A DNA stretch of 64,000 bases, taken from NCBI GenBank assembly GCA_030867875.1, contig JAOWCC010000064.1, forward strand, positions 33,626,802-33,690,801. The letters run 5' to 3'. The notes beneath the pieces were generated by a model, which worked only from the letters and a program-made list of their open reading frames with translations, was not told the origin of the DNA and did no database searches. Positions 35,342 through 47,000 of the stretch are shown piece by piece. A program made the position numbers and the translations under genes. The first letter of the stretch is position 1; each line of letters starts with the position of its first letter. This stretch comes from Actinernus sp. WN-2022. Its lineage: Eukaryota > Cnidaria > Anthozoa > Actiniaria > Actinernidae.

Positions 35342-35832
35342 AATGGCCCATTTCGCGGTTGATACTATCGTGACGGTTACCCTGTGGATAAACGCGAGGC
35401 GTTTTGGTTTTCTTTACGAAACAAAACAAACCCACACCACGGCAAAACGTTATGCTCCGCTGGCCGAAAGAACGAAGGCTCTGGAGTTCAAATTCTTAAC
35501 CTTTTAGTAAATAATTTTATAACTTAGTAAGCTCACAGTGAATTGAAAATGAAGAAAACCTCAACCTGTTAAAGTCTATGGCTTAGCTTTTAAGTAGATT
35601 TCTTGTTTTTCCGCAAAAAAAAAATCACTAAATACGCGTAGGTACTTAAAACTAGGAACAGGGGTGATTGCCTCTGTTTTCTTTTAGTTTCGGCGGGAAA
35701 TTGGAGAGATGCGCGCGCGACCGGCGCATGCGCGTGACGTTTTGCCGCGGTGTGAAACAAACCCGCGCGTTGTCCGAAATGACCTCGCTTCCGTGTTTAT
35801 CCACAGGGTGACCGTCGCGATAGTAGGCCATT
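35342..35832. repeat. Inverted-repeat element (ACCCTGTGGATAAACGCG arms)
   Basis: AATGGCCCATTTCGCGGTTG...GTTACCCTGTGGATAAAC at the left is inverted at 35800-35832, with inner arms CACGGCAAAACG / CGTTTTGCCG. About 490 bp without an ORF. Confidence 0.65.
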
Positions 35833-36052
35833 GAAAGGATTTTATCAGCAGTGACTTATGTCACTTCAAGAAGTAAAGCTACAGTACATTATAACATTTC
35901 TAGTCATGAGTTGAACCGTGTTGTGTTGGCAGGTCTACTTCTCTGGTAAACCTTTCTCGTACACAGTCTCAGCTACTGAGATTCGTCCTGGGCGCAAATG
36001 AGCACTGAAATGAAAGCAGAACAAAAGGTTTAAAGACGATTGCGTAAGAGTG

Positions 36053-36648
36053 GCGATTTCATATGAGTGGGGAAAACTATAGCACTGACTACAGCATGGT
36101 TACTGTACGGCATGCCGTGACATTGAAATGACTTAGAGCAGATTTCATATGAGTGGGACAAACTACGGCAATGACTACAGCACGGTTACTGTACGGCATG
36201 CCGTGACATTGAAATGACTTAGAGCAGATTTCATATGAGTGGGACAAACTACGGCAATGACTACAGCACGGTTACTGTACGGCATGCCGTGACATTGAAA
36301 TGACTTAGAGCAGATTTCATATGAGCGGGACAAATTACAGCAATGACTACAGCACGGTTACTGTACGGCATGCCGTGACATTGAAATGACTTAGAGCAGA
36401 TTTCATATGAGTGGGACAAACTACGGCAATGATTACGACACAGTTACTGTACGACATGCCGTGACATTGAAATGGCTTAGAGCAGATTTCATATGAGTGG
36501 GACAAACTACGGCAATGACTACAGCACGGTTACTGTACGACATGCCGTGACATTGAAATGACTTAGAGCAGATTTCATATGAGCGGGACAAACTACAGCA
36601 ATGACTACAGCACGGTTACCGTACGGCATGCCGTGACATTGAAATGGT
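36053..36648. repeat. 86-bp satellite, seven units, each with a 12-bp palindrome
   Basis: Units starting near 36053, 36139, 36225, 36311, 36397, 36483 and 36569 carry GATTTCATATGAGTGGGACA, then GGTTACTGTACGGCATGCCG. ACGGCATGCCGT is a perfect palindrome within most units (units 5 and 6 read ACGACATGCCGT). The GATTTC(A/G)TATGAGT start is shared with the MITE at 34847-35167. Confidence 0.85.
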
Positions 36649-36960
36649 TTCCCTATTGTTTTTGTCCTGCTGATCCAATCAAATTACAGAAATACGGTTA
36701 CAGCACAGTTACGGCGGACATGCCGTAGTTTGTCCCACTCACACGAAATCTAGCTGTACCCTACTGTACCGTACTGTTACCTTACTGTTACTCTGTAATT
36801 TTATTGGATCAGAAGCACAAAACAACAGAGAAACCATTAGCCGTATACGGTATGCCGTACGGTAACCGTGTCGTACGTTGTTGCCGTAACCTGCCTGTGG
36901 CTGTATCGTATCGTAACTCTGTAATTTGATTGGATCAGAAGTGTCATTTACGTCACGGCA
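36649..36960. repeat. Inverted copies of GATCCAATCAAATTACAG flanking satellite derivative
   Basis: GATCCAATCAAATTACAG (36670) and its complements CTGTAATTTTATTGGATC (36793) and CTGTAATTTGATTGGATC (36920) frame GCCGTAGTTTGTCCCACTCA, which is the inverse of the satellite start. It is probably the inverted end of the array's parent element. Confidence 0.55.
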
Positions 36961-37125
36961 AGTGTTTCCGCTGCTATTCCGAGTTCCTCCAATCTTCCAC
37001 ATGTGTTTCTATAACTCTTTGTTAAAGACATGTTTTTTTCTATTTCCTTTATAAAAATAAATGAGAGCATGTAACGGTAATCGAGCCATAAGTAACTTTC
37101 CCGCTATTCAAATTCCGCTCTAAAA

Positions 37126-38248
37126 ATTTAACAGTTTGAAGTGCATGGTAGAAGTGAACTTAACAGTTTGAATTACATCGTGGAAGTGAACTTAACAGTT
37201 TGAAGTGCATCCATGGAAATGAAATTAACAGTTTGAAGTGCACGGTGGAAGTGAACTTAACAGTTTGAAGTGCACGGTGGAAGTGAACTTAACAGTTTGA
37301 AGTGCACGGTGGAAGTGAACTTAACAGTTTGAAGTGCACGGTGGAAGTGAACTTAACAGTTTGAAGTGCACGGTGGAAGTGAACTTAACAGTTTGAAGTG
37401 CACGGTGGAAGTGAACTTAACAGTTTGAAGTGCATCCATGGAAATGAAATTAACAGTTTGAAGTGCACGGTGGAAGTGAACTTAACAGTTTGAATTACAT
37501 CGTGGAAGTGAACTTAACAGTTTGAAGTGCATCCATGGAAATGAAATTAACAGTTTGAAGTGCACGGTGGAAGTGAACTTAACAGTTTGAAGTGCACGGT
37601 GGAAGTGAACTTAACAGTTTGAAGTGCACGGTGGAAGTGAACTTAACAGTTTGAAGTGCACGGTGGAAGTGAACTCAACAGTTTGAAGTGCATCCATGGA
37701 AATGAAATTAACAGTTTGAAGTGCATCCATGGAAATGAAATTAACAGTTTGAAGTGCACGGTGGAAGTGAACTTAACAGTTTGAAGTGCACGGTGGAAGT
37801 GAACTTAACAGTTTGAAGTGCACGGTGGAAGTGAACTTAACAGTTTGAAGTGCATCCATGGAAATGAAATTAACAGTTTGAAGTGCACGGTGGAAGTGAA
37901 CTTAACAGTTTGAAATGCACGGTGGAAGTGAACTTAACAGTTTGAAGTGCACGGTGGAAGTGAACTTAACAGTTTGAAGTGCACGGTGGAAGTGAACTTA
38001 ACAGTTTGAAGTGCACGGTGGAAGTGAACTTAACAGTTTGAAGTGCACGGTGGAAGTGAACTTAACAGTTTGAAGTGCACGGTGGAAGTGAACTTAACAG
38101 TTTGAAGTGCATGGTGGAAGTGAACTTAACAGTTTGAAGTGCATGGTGGAAGTGCACTTAACAGTTTGAAGTGCATGGTGGAAGTGAACTTAACAGTTTC
38201 AAGTGCATGGTGGAAGTGAACTTAACAGTTTCAAGTGCATGGTGGAAG
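37126..38248. repeat. 32/33-bp minisatellite, about 35 units
   Basis: The unit is AACAGTTTGAAGTGCA plus CGGTGGAAGTGAACTT. A 33-bp variant (TCCATGGAAATGAAATT) recurs singly or in pairs, and AATTACATCGTGG and TGGTGGAAG variants lie towards the ends. Units abut directly with no unique spacers. Confidence 0.95.
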
Positions 38249-38519
38249 TACAGCCGTGTTTAGCTCACCTGAAGTTCTAAAGAAATGGCACCACCTCACA
38301 ATATGCTGCATTATCAGGTAATTCAGATTGGTCGTGAGCTGTGATTGGTGACATTAGGTAGAATAGAGAGTTAGCTTACTTAAACAAGAAGTTCCGGTAT
38401 AAAACGGTTATCACTTACTCTGAAATTTAACATTTATCTGTTATTTGATTTGAATTTCGCGCGATAAGCAATCAGTAGGGGAGCACTCAAGCGGAGCATC
38501 ACGGAGATGTTCACTCAAC
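38249..38519. other. Intergenic, nothing recognised
   Basis: Sequence between the minisatellite and the foldback element. No supportable feature. Confidence 0.25.
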
Positions 38520-39421
38520 CACAGGCCGCCCAAGTTCTGACTATGTATATCGAAGCAGTGAATTACAAGGTTTGTATGGGAGTTGTTCCGATAACTCGGA
38601 ATAATAACGTAAATTTAGTTACAGATCTTCTGTAATACAAGGTAAATAATGAAGAAGGCTTACTTGAAGTTGTTTTGTCGTATGTGTGTTTCAGGTCGCT
38701 AGAACGGTGTTTTATGGAATTCTTGAGTAATACGCTTCACCCCGACGGACAGTTCATAATGGTCCTCTCTTGACAACGCGTTTTGGTAACCAGGCGTTTG
38801 GGAAACCAGGCCGTTACAAAATCCTTCTTTCCCCGGGAGGGACATGGCAAATTCGTTTGACACTTTGAAACCCTTCCCTCCCTCCCAACGAGACCACTTG
38901 GCGGCCTGGTTACCCAAACGCCTGGTTACCCAAACGCATTCTCAAGAGAGGACCATTAAGTTGACGATATGAACTGTCGGTCGTTGGAAGCTACACGAAT
39001 TGCTTCAAAAATCGTTCAAATTTAACGGGTTTGGAAAGGAGTTATCAAGCCTAGGCACTTCTGAGGGATAATTGATGTCCGTGGATTCTACCGCGGCAGA
39101 GTAAACGCCGATGGGTTGGATATTTTGTGGAAAATTCGTCCTCGAGCGAAGGCCGTCGTTGGATCGAGTGTGCAGCCTTCCCCTCTGGTTAAAGAGGTGA
39201 AGCGTATGACTCAAGAATTCCATAAAACACCATTCTAGCGACCTGAAACACACATAGGACGACAAAACAACTTCAAGTAAGTCTTCTTCCTTTATTTACC
39301 TTGTATTACAGAAGATCTGTAACTAAATTTACGTTATTATTCCGAGTTATCGGAACAACTCCCATACAAACCTTGTAATTCACTGCTTCGATATACATAG
39401 TCAGAACTTGGGCAGCCTGTG
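38520..39421. mobile_element. Foldback element FB-2 (CACAGGC...GCCTGTG ends)
   Basis: Arms of about 230 bp (38520-38756 and 39190-39421) are close inverted repeats. Ends CACAGGCCGCCCAAGTT and inverted AACTTGGGCAGCCTGTG match FB-1. Flanks ACTCAAC (38513-38519) and ACTCAAA (39422-39428) agree in six of seven bases. The loop contains another inverted-repeat element. No coding function is visible. Confidence 0.85.
38757..38958. repeat. Nested inverted-repeat element in FB-2 loop
   Basis: TAATGGTCCTCTCTTGACAA, with GGTAACCAGGCGTTTGGG inside it, is inverted at about 38905-38958 (GGTTACCCAAACGCCTGG, AGAGAGGACCATTA). About 200 bp, no ORF that can be supported. Confidence 0.65.
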
Positions 39422-39676
39422 ACTCAAAAAGGCTGAGTGACAAGGATGAAGGTATCAATAAAAAGTTGAAGTCGAAATTGAATGACCTGGCTATGACCCT
39501 TTTATACCGAAACTTCCTGTTTAAAGTGGTTAGTGAATTAAAAGTATTGCAATATCGGTTAACCCAGGGGGTTTAGATTAAGTTTCACACATCAGTCGTG
39601 GCAACACGTGACAACTGAAGAGTTGTGAGTCTGATCGTAGCATAGCTACTCTTATCGCCTCTCGGGAATCGGTGGT

Positions 39677-39811
39677 CCCTTCATGTTGGCAACACATGAA
39701 TTGCTTTCAAAATACAATAGAATTAACACAATACAAAACAATAGAATGAAATACACAATACAATAGAACACAATATAATTTGGTAGTAATTCATGTTGCC
39801 TACATGAAGGG
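39677..39811. repeat. ATTGTATTGTG-rich MITE, reversed copy
   Basis: CCCTTCATGTTGGCAACACA at the left and the inverted CATGTTGCCTACATGAAGGG at the right enclose CAATA-rich sequence. Same family as 17503-17639. The inverted ends are best preserved here. Confidence 0.7.
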
Positions 39812-41067
39812 AGAACCCGGGAATCAGTGAGCTTTGTGTTGTTTCCCCTCGATGCTCGATGCTCACCGAGACGGAGACGAGGAAAACATCGAGGAACTCG
39901 GGGAAACAAAAACTCACTTTTCCCCCCGAGGCCATCTAAACTCGTTCTGAAACTGCTCGGTGTGAGGCTAGACAGATACTGTTTCTAACCAACATGGCCG
40001 TCTCGTGATAAGAGCGAATGAATATTAGAAGAAAGAAAATTAGGAAAAATCAGCCGGGAACGACCTACCGTCTGTTGCTACAGCGTAATCGGATGCTCTG
40101 GATCTCGAACCACACTTGTCGTACAAGAAACTTTAAAAATAAATATAAAAATACTCAATGTGTACATATTTCGCGGGAATTACTTTTGACTGGAGTCCAC
40201 TCTATTCCTCCAGAGTGCGGCACGAGAGAGAGCTGAGGAGAGGAGAAAGAAAAAGAAGAGCCTCTGGTGTTATCCATTGAGAATCTCACTTCCATGCGAA
40301 CATTAGGTTCCGAATTTGAACCTCGTTCCGACAGTACAGCGCTGAACAACAAGGGCGCATGCGCGAGCCGATGCGTAAATCTGCGGGAACGTTACCGTAA
40401 ACACTGTCGTTGGTGGTCAAGTTACCGTAAACACCATCTGGTGGCCGTCAATCTCGTGTTTGAAGGCAATTTTATCCCAGTGGGCAAAACTTAAACTACA
40501 TTGTCCAAAACATATGTCGTTTCTCAGTTTCTTGTGGAAATGGTCTGAGTATTTGAATCTTATCCTTCCAGCAAAACTGTTTTTCTTCGCAGAAAACATG
40601 AAGGTACTCTAGCCCTAGTCTACGCGCGTCACGTTATTTAGTAAATGGGGTCTGGGTACGAAATTGTTATTCAGCGTTGTTTGTTCCCTCGTTTCTGATT
40701 GGATAATCTACTCATTACCAGGCGCAACCGTGAGTGCTGGATGTAATGATAATTTTCATTGGCTTACCAACGGCCCAACAAAGTCGGTTTGATGTGTTTT
40801 CTTGATTTGAAACTCTTCGCATGGAAGCGATATTCCCAACGGATAACACCCGAGGCTCTTTTCTTTCTTCTTCTCCTTTTCTATCATCTCTCACCTCTTA
40901 TTTCAGTCTCTGGAACTCAGGGGTGCAGGACACAATCGTGGGATGTTTTATAACTCGTACTTGACGTGAACATTTTGTACGCCAAACTCATCGCCAAACT
41001 CATCTAACAGCCGAGCATGTGGCAATAGTAAACTGAAATCGCACCTTGTAAATTGGCCTTTACTAAA
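39812..41067. other. Flank downstream of SLC37-like gene, nothing firm
   Basis: Only ORFs of 60-85 codons. Two possible 3'-terminal exons for the transporter were considered at about 40908 and 40597 (minus strand) but neither is convincing. No repeat was recognised. Confidence 0.25.
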
Positions 41068-44000
41068 CTATATAATGACACTTACTACTGCTGCTAGCAG
41101 GTCGGCAGAAATCAACATATAGTAGACATTATTCCACCCCTGGAAAATAAAACAGAAACATCGATGTTGATCAATTACATTGTAGTATGCTGATCGAGAA
41201 CTTAATTGTTGGAATTCCTGATTTAGCAGGGTTATTTCATCGTTACATGCAGAGGGCCTCAGATTTATCAGTGTAAACTTTTATGTGCCGGTTACCCTCG
41301 TTAAATAAAGTTGTTGTTGTTATTATTGTTTGTTATTGTTATGTTTCATTTTGTCCAGAACTAATTGCCTATGAATTAATTACTAAGTTATTTTAATGTG
41401 TGTATGCCCAAAACTGAATTTTACAAGGCGACCTGTTCTCGTTGTTCACGTTGTGACGTCATCTGTGCATCAATAAGAGGCAGATCCACGGCAAAATAAC
41501 ATCTATTGTTAAACGAAACCCCGACTGTTGGAAAAAATTGCCGTTAAATTATTGGCAATATGGTCTAAACTGAAAATTTGTTGAAAAAAAATGGAATATA
41601 TATTTTAACAAGACGCCCGTTGGGCATTATACTCGGGCCACCTAGAAATAGGTTAATTAATACATGGAGGTCTAACATATTTTTTTGTCATACATCCTCC
41701 TCCGCTAGCACAAACCATGTACAGTAATTGATTCACTACTCCGAGTAGTGATGGAACCTCTCGAGACCTGTATTCTGATTGCACCCATAATACTATACTT
41801 CTATGGTTTTTGTACTGCACTTTCTAATGGTTAGGTTGTTTTCTATTGTTGCGTATGCCAATACTATAGCTTGTTTCGAGAAGTTCCACCCAACCCCTTT
41901 CCTGCCGCCGAGAGAAACCTCTGCCCACGAAACGATTACATGCGCCACGGTATCTTGATTGGGCTTGGTATATAACGTGTTACAAGATACAATGATACGG
42001 AGATACCAAGATACAGTGATACAGTGATACGGTGATACAGTGATACGGTGATACAGTGATACAGTGATACGGTGATACAGTGATACAGTGATACGGTGAT
42101 ACAGTGATACGGTGATACAGTGATACGAAGATCTCAAATTTCCTTTAAAATTTTAAAAATGGGGGGGGGGATACTTTTCCACAGAAATGTAGTTTTGGCT
42201 AGCCTTCGTTCCTCCGAACCGGAGGAGACGGCTGAAATTCAAGCTAAGTTTTGGCAGCAATTTTTCACATACCAAAAACTGTAAAAAAAAAAAAATCAGT
42301 ACGCAAAAGGAAGTTTTTAACCGGAAGTAAAAAGTTCTGTTTGATTGACAGCAGGTCAATTAACACAAGACATGTGCTCACTCGCCCGTAACGAAAGCTA
42401 GCATAAATTCATTTCATGTTTATTGAGAAACGTTTTTCCAGCCCCGATCCATGGGTTGTTGGCCTTATGTCTTCCAAAAAGCAAGCAGGGCTAAATGCTC
42501 CAGCAGGACTAAGCTCCAGCAGGATGCCCTTAGCTTGGAAAGAAGCAAAACAAGGCCAAACAATGCATACGACTACGAGCCTCGCAAAACCCGGGCTTGG
42601 TATATAACGTGTTACAAGATACAATGATACGGAGATACCAAGATACAGTGATACAGTGATACGGTGATACAGTGATACGGTGATACAGTGATACGGTGAT
42701 ACAGTGATACGGTGATACAGTGATACGGTGATACAGTGATACAGTGATACGGTGATACAGTGATACGGTGATACAGTGATACGAAGATCTCAAATTTCCT
42801 TTAAAATTTTAAAAATGGGGGGGGGGGATACTTTTCCACAGAAATGTAGTTTTGGCTAGCCTTCGTTCCTCCGAACCGGAGGAGACGGCTGAAATTCAAG
42901 CTAAGTTTTGGCAGCAATTTTTCACATACCAAAAACTGTAAAAAAAAAAAAATCAGTACGCAAAAGGAAGTTTTTAACCGGAAGTAAAAAGTTCTGTTTG
43001 ATTGACAGCAGGTCAATTAACACAAGACATGTGCTCACTCGCCCGTAACGAAAGCTAGCATAAATTCATTTCATGTTTATTGAGAAACGTTTTTCCAGCC
43101 CCGATCCATGGGTTGTTGGCCTTATGTCTTCCAAAAAGCAAGCAGGGCTAAATGCTCCAGCAGGACTAAGCTCCAGCAGGATGCCCTTAGCTTGGAAAGA
43201 AGCAAAACAAGGCCAAACAATGCATACGACTACGAGCCTCGCAAAACCCGACAAGTTCAGACAGAGTGCCGAGTGGCCACATCTGAACATAAAGAAGAAT
43301 TGATAGGAACCAGCTGAGAGAAGATTTGTTTCCAAGAAAGCTTAGATGGAAACATATTAAAACTCTGAATCGCTTGAAATTAAACCAACACCACGATCTC
43401 GCTATTTGCCGTGCTGTTTCAGGACCGTTCAGACTCCTGCAATCGCTGTCACTGGCATTTAAGGCCTTTGATTTCTGTGCCCTTCCTTTGTCATTTATAG
43501 GTGTTCGCTTTGGCTTTGTCCCTCAAGGACCTTTCGTCTTTTCCATTTTCCAAGTCGTAAGAAAACTAGAACCGGCTATAAAATATTCTCGATGCGGCGC
43601 GTAGCTTTGATCGGAAATCAACATTGCATTTTTAATTCGGGAAATCTTGGGCTATTTTCTACGCTTTCGATTTTAAACCAAAATAGAGTTTTTAAAAAGC
43701 TCTAACTCAAGAAGAATTGATTCGATTTGTCTGAATTTTTTACGCAATGTCAATTGATATCTGGGAATTGGGAAATTCTAAAAAGAGAGCTCTTGACGGT
43801 GTTTGCATTCCCGCATATCTACCCTTATATCTAGTCGGATTTATGTTTTCGCCTTTTCACCGAAAGCATGATAACCAAATCGAATTTTCATATTCCCCTG
43901 CATGGTTTTGTAATACGATTCCTCCGAAATGCGACAAAGCAACCATAAAATATGTTTGGCGTTGGAGCTTCTGAAAGCCATCTCACTTCTTCTTTATGTT

Positions 44001-47000
44001 CAGATGTGGACCACTCGGCACTCTGTCTGAACTTGTCGGGTTTTGCGAGGCTCGTAGTCGTATGCATTGTTTGGCCTTGTTTTGCTTCTTTCCAAGCTAA
44101 GGGCATCCTGCTGGAGCTTAGTCCTGCTGGAGCATTTAGCCCTGCTTGCTTTTTGGAAGACATAAGGCCAACAACCCATGGATCGGGGCTGGAAAAACGT
44201 TTCTCAATAAACATGAAATGAATTTATGCTAGCTTTCGTTACGGGCGAGTGAGCACATGTCTTGTGTTAATTGACCTGCTGTCAATCAAACAGAACTTTT
44301 TACTTCCGGTTAAAAACTTCCTTTTGCGTACTGATTTTTTTTTTTTACAGTTTTTGGTATGTGAAAAATTGCTGCCAAAACTTAGCTTGAATTTCAGCCG
44401 TCTCCTCCGGTTCGGAGGAACGAAGGCTAGCCAAAACTACATTTCTGTGGAAAAGTATCCCCCCCCCCCCATTTTTAAAATTTTAAAGGAAATTTGAGAT
44501 CTTCGTATCACCGTATCACCGTATCACTGTATCACCGTATCACTGTATCACTGTATCACCGTATCACTGTATCACCGTATCACTGTATCACCGTATCACT
44601 GTATCACTGTATCACTGTATCTTGGTATCTCCGTATCATTGTATCTTGTAACACGTTATATACCAAGCCCAAAACCCGACAAGTTCAGACAGAGTGCCGA
44701 GTGGCCACATCTGAACATAAAGAAGAATTGATAGGAACCAGCTGAGAGAAGATTTGTTTCCAAGAAAGCTTAGATGGAAACATATTAAAACTCTGAATCG
44801 CTTGAAATTAAACCAACACCACGATCTCGCTATTTGCCGTGCTGTTTCAGGACCGTTCAGACTCCTGCAATCGCTGTCACTGGCATTTAAGGCCTTTGAT
44901 TTCTGTGCCCTTCCTTTGTCATTTATAGGTGTTCGCTTTGGCTTTGTCCCTCAAGGACCTTTCGTCTTTTCCATTTTCCAAGTCGTAAGAAAACTAGAAC
45001 CGGCTATAAAATATTCTCGATGCGGCGCGTAGCTTTGATCGGAAATCAACATTGCATTTTTAATTCGGGAAATCTTGGGCTATTTTCTACGCTTTCGATT
45101 TTAAACCAAAATAGAGTTTTTAAAAAGCTCTAACTCAAGAAGAATTGATTCGATTTGTCTGAATTTTTTACGCAATGTCAATTGATATCTGGGAATTGGG
45201 AAATTCTAAAAAGAGAGCTCTTGACGGTGTTTGCATTCCCGCATATCTACCCTTATATCTAGTCGGATTTATGTTTTCGCCTTTTCACCGAAAGCATGAT
45301 AACCAAATCGAATTTTCATATTCCCCTGCATGGTTTTGTAATACGATTCCTCCGAAATGCGACAAAGCAACCATAAAATATGTTTGGCGTTGGAGCTTCT
45401 GAAAGCCATCTCACTTCTTCTTTATGTTCAGATGTGGACCACTCGGCACTCTGTCTGAACTTGTCGGGTTTTGCGAGGCTCGTAGTCGTATGCATTGTTT
45501 GGCCTTGTTTTGCTTCTTTCCAAGCTAAGGGCATCCTGCTGGAGCTTAGTCCTGCTGGAGCATTTAGCCCTGCTTGCTTTTTGGAAGACATAAGGCCAAC
45601 AACCCATGGATCGGGGCTGGAAAAACGTTTCTCAATAAACATGAAATGAATTTATGCTAGCTTTCGTTACGGGCGAGTGAGCACATGTCTTGTGTTAATT
45701 GACCTGCTGTCAATCAAACAGAACTTTTTACTTCCGGTTAAAAACTTCCTTTTGCGTACTGATTTTTTTTTTTTACAGTTTTTGGTATGTGAAAAATTGC
45801 TGCCAAAACTTAGCTTGAATTTCAGCCGTCTCCTCCGGTTCGGAGGAACGAAGGCTAGCCAAAACTACATTTCTGTGGAAAAGTATCCCCCCCCCCCCCC
45901 ATTTTTAAAATTTTAAAGGAAATTTGAGATCTTCGTATCACCGTATCACCGTATCACTGTATCACCGTATCACCGTATCACTGTATCACTGTATCACCGT
46001 ATCACTGTATCACCGTATCACTGTATCACCGTATCACTGTATCACTGTATCACTGTATCTTGGTATCTCCGTATCATTGTATCTTGTAACACGTTATATA
46101 CCAAGCCTCTTGATTGCCATTAGCCGAGAAAAACGAGACGGTAAACATTGTAGCTTCCCAGTTGTAGATTTCAGATTGTCCATTTCCTATTGTTAACGGC
46201 AAGAGAAGGCGAAGTAGAGAAAATATAATACATTTCCATCTTCGAGAGTATAAATCAAAGCTTTCTTTAGGATAAATTAAGGTAGATTTATTGAATGGTA
46301 ATTTCAAGGTCTTCTGTGCAGTTCGGCAGCAAAATAAGAAAACAAAGCCAGAGTTTGAAGCCCGTTCATATCAATCGTCGGCGAACAAGAAACTGCGTCA
46401 GGCGACATAAATATAAACGGCTGCGAAGAATACTGTGGGCAGAGCCCTAATTTATACTCTCCAGTTCTAGTTTCATGACAGTTCGACAAATCCCGGGGAC
46501 AAAATCCTGCTATTCTTTTCACCGGTCCAATTCGATTTTAATACGGTAGTCATATCCAGTTCTGTTTATGGGTATAATTCGTGGTCAATTCTATCGTCTG
46601 TCGTTCTGTTATTCTTTTGACGATTTTAACTTTTTCTTCTTGGTCTGTATATAAAGTCACATTCAGTTCAATTTACGGACGATTTCATTTCCAGTTCGAA
46701 TTACAATCAAGGGACAAGTAAGATTTGTGTGCGTATATTAACACAAATATTTCAACCTCACCAGTTCTAATTTCCGTTCGCGTTCAAAGCCAAGGGTCAA
46801 TCACTGTTCACTTCCAGGTTTTGCGACTCTTGAATTGAAGTTTAGTAAAGTTCGGCATTGGTTGACTGGTTTAGTCAAGAGTTCCCAGTTGTATAATCTC
46901 AAGAGTATTTCATTTTCAGGAGAGGACTTTGCAGTAAACAATTACAGCCAACATTGCAAACAATCAATCCCTCATTTGACTTCCTCACAGTGTGTGGTGG

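Noticed and set aside
37126..38248. CRISPR-like array of 32-bp repeats
   Set aside because: Units abut with no unique spacers, and the host context is animal; it is a minisatellite.
40500..40960. Terminal tail exon of the SLC37-like gene at about 40908 (reads RLK then stop) or 40597 (reads FCWKDK)
   Set aside because: The first would cut TM12 short and the second has a purine-rich stretch where the pyrimidine tract should be; neither resembles a family tail.
41793..46196. Several ORFs of 70-114 codons translating to VSLYHRIT-type repeats
   Set aside because: They are three-frame readings of the 8-bp GATACAGT/GATACGGT tandem repeat (8 bp read as 8 residues) and recur in every X block.
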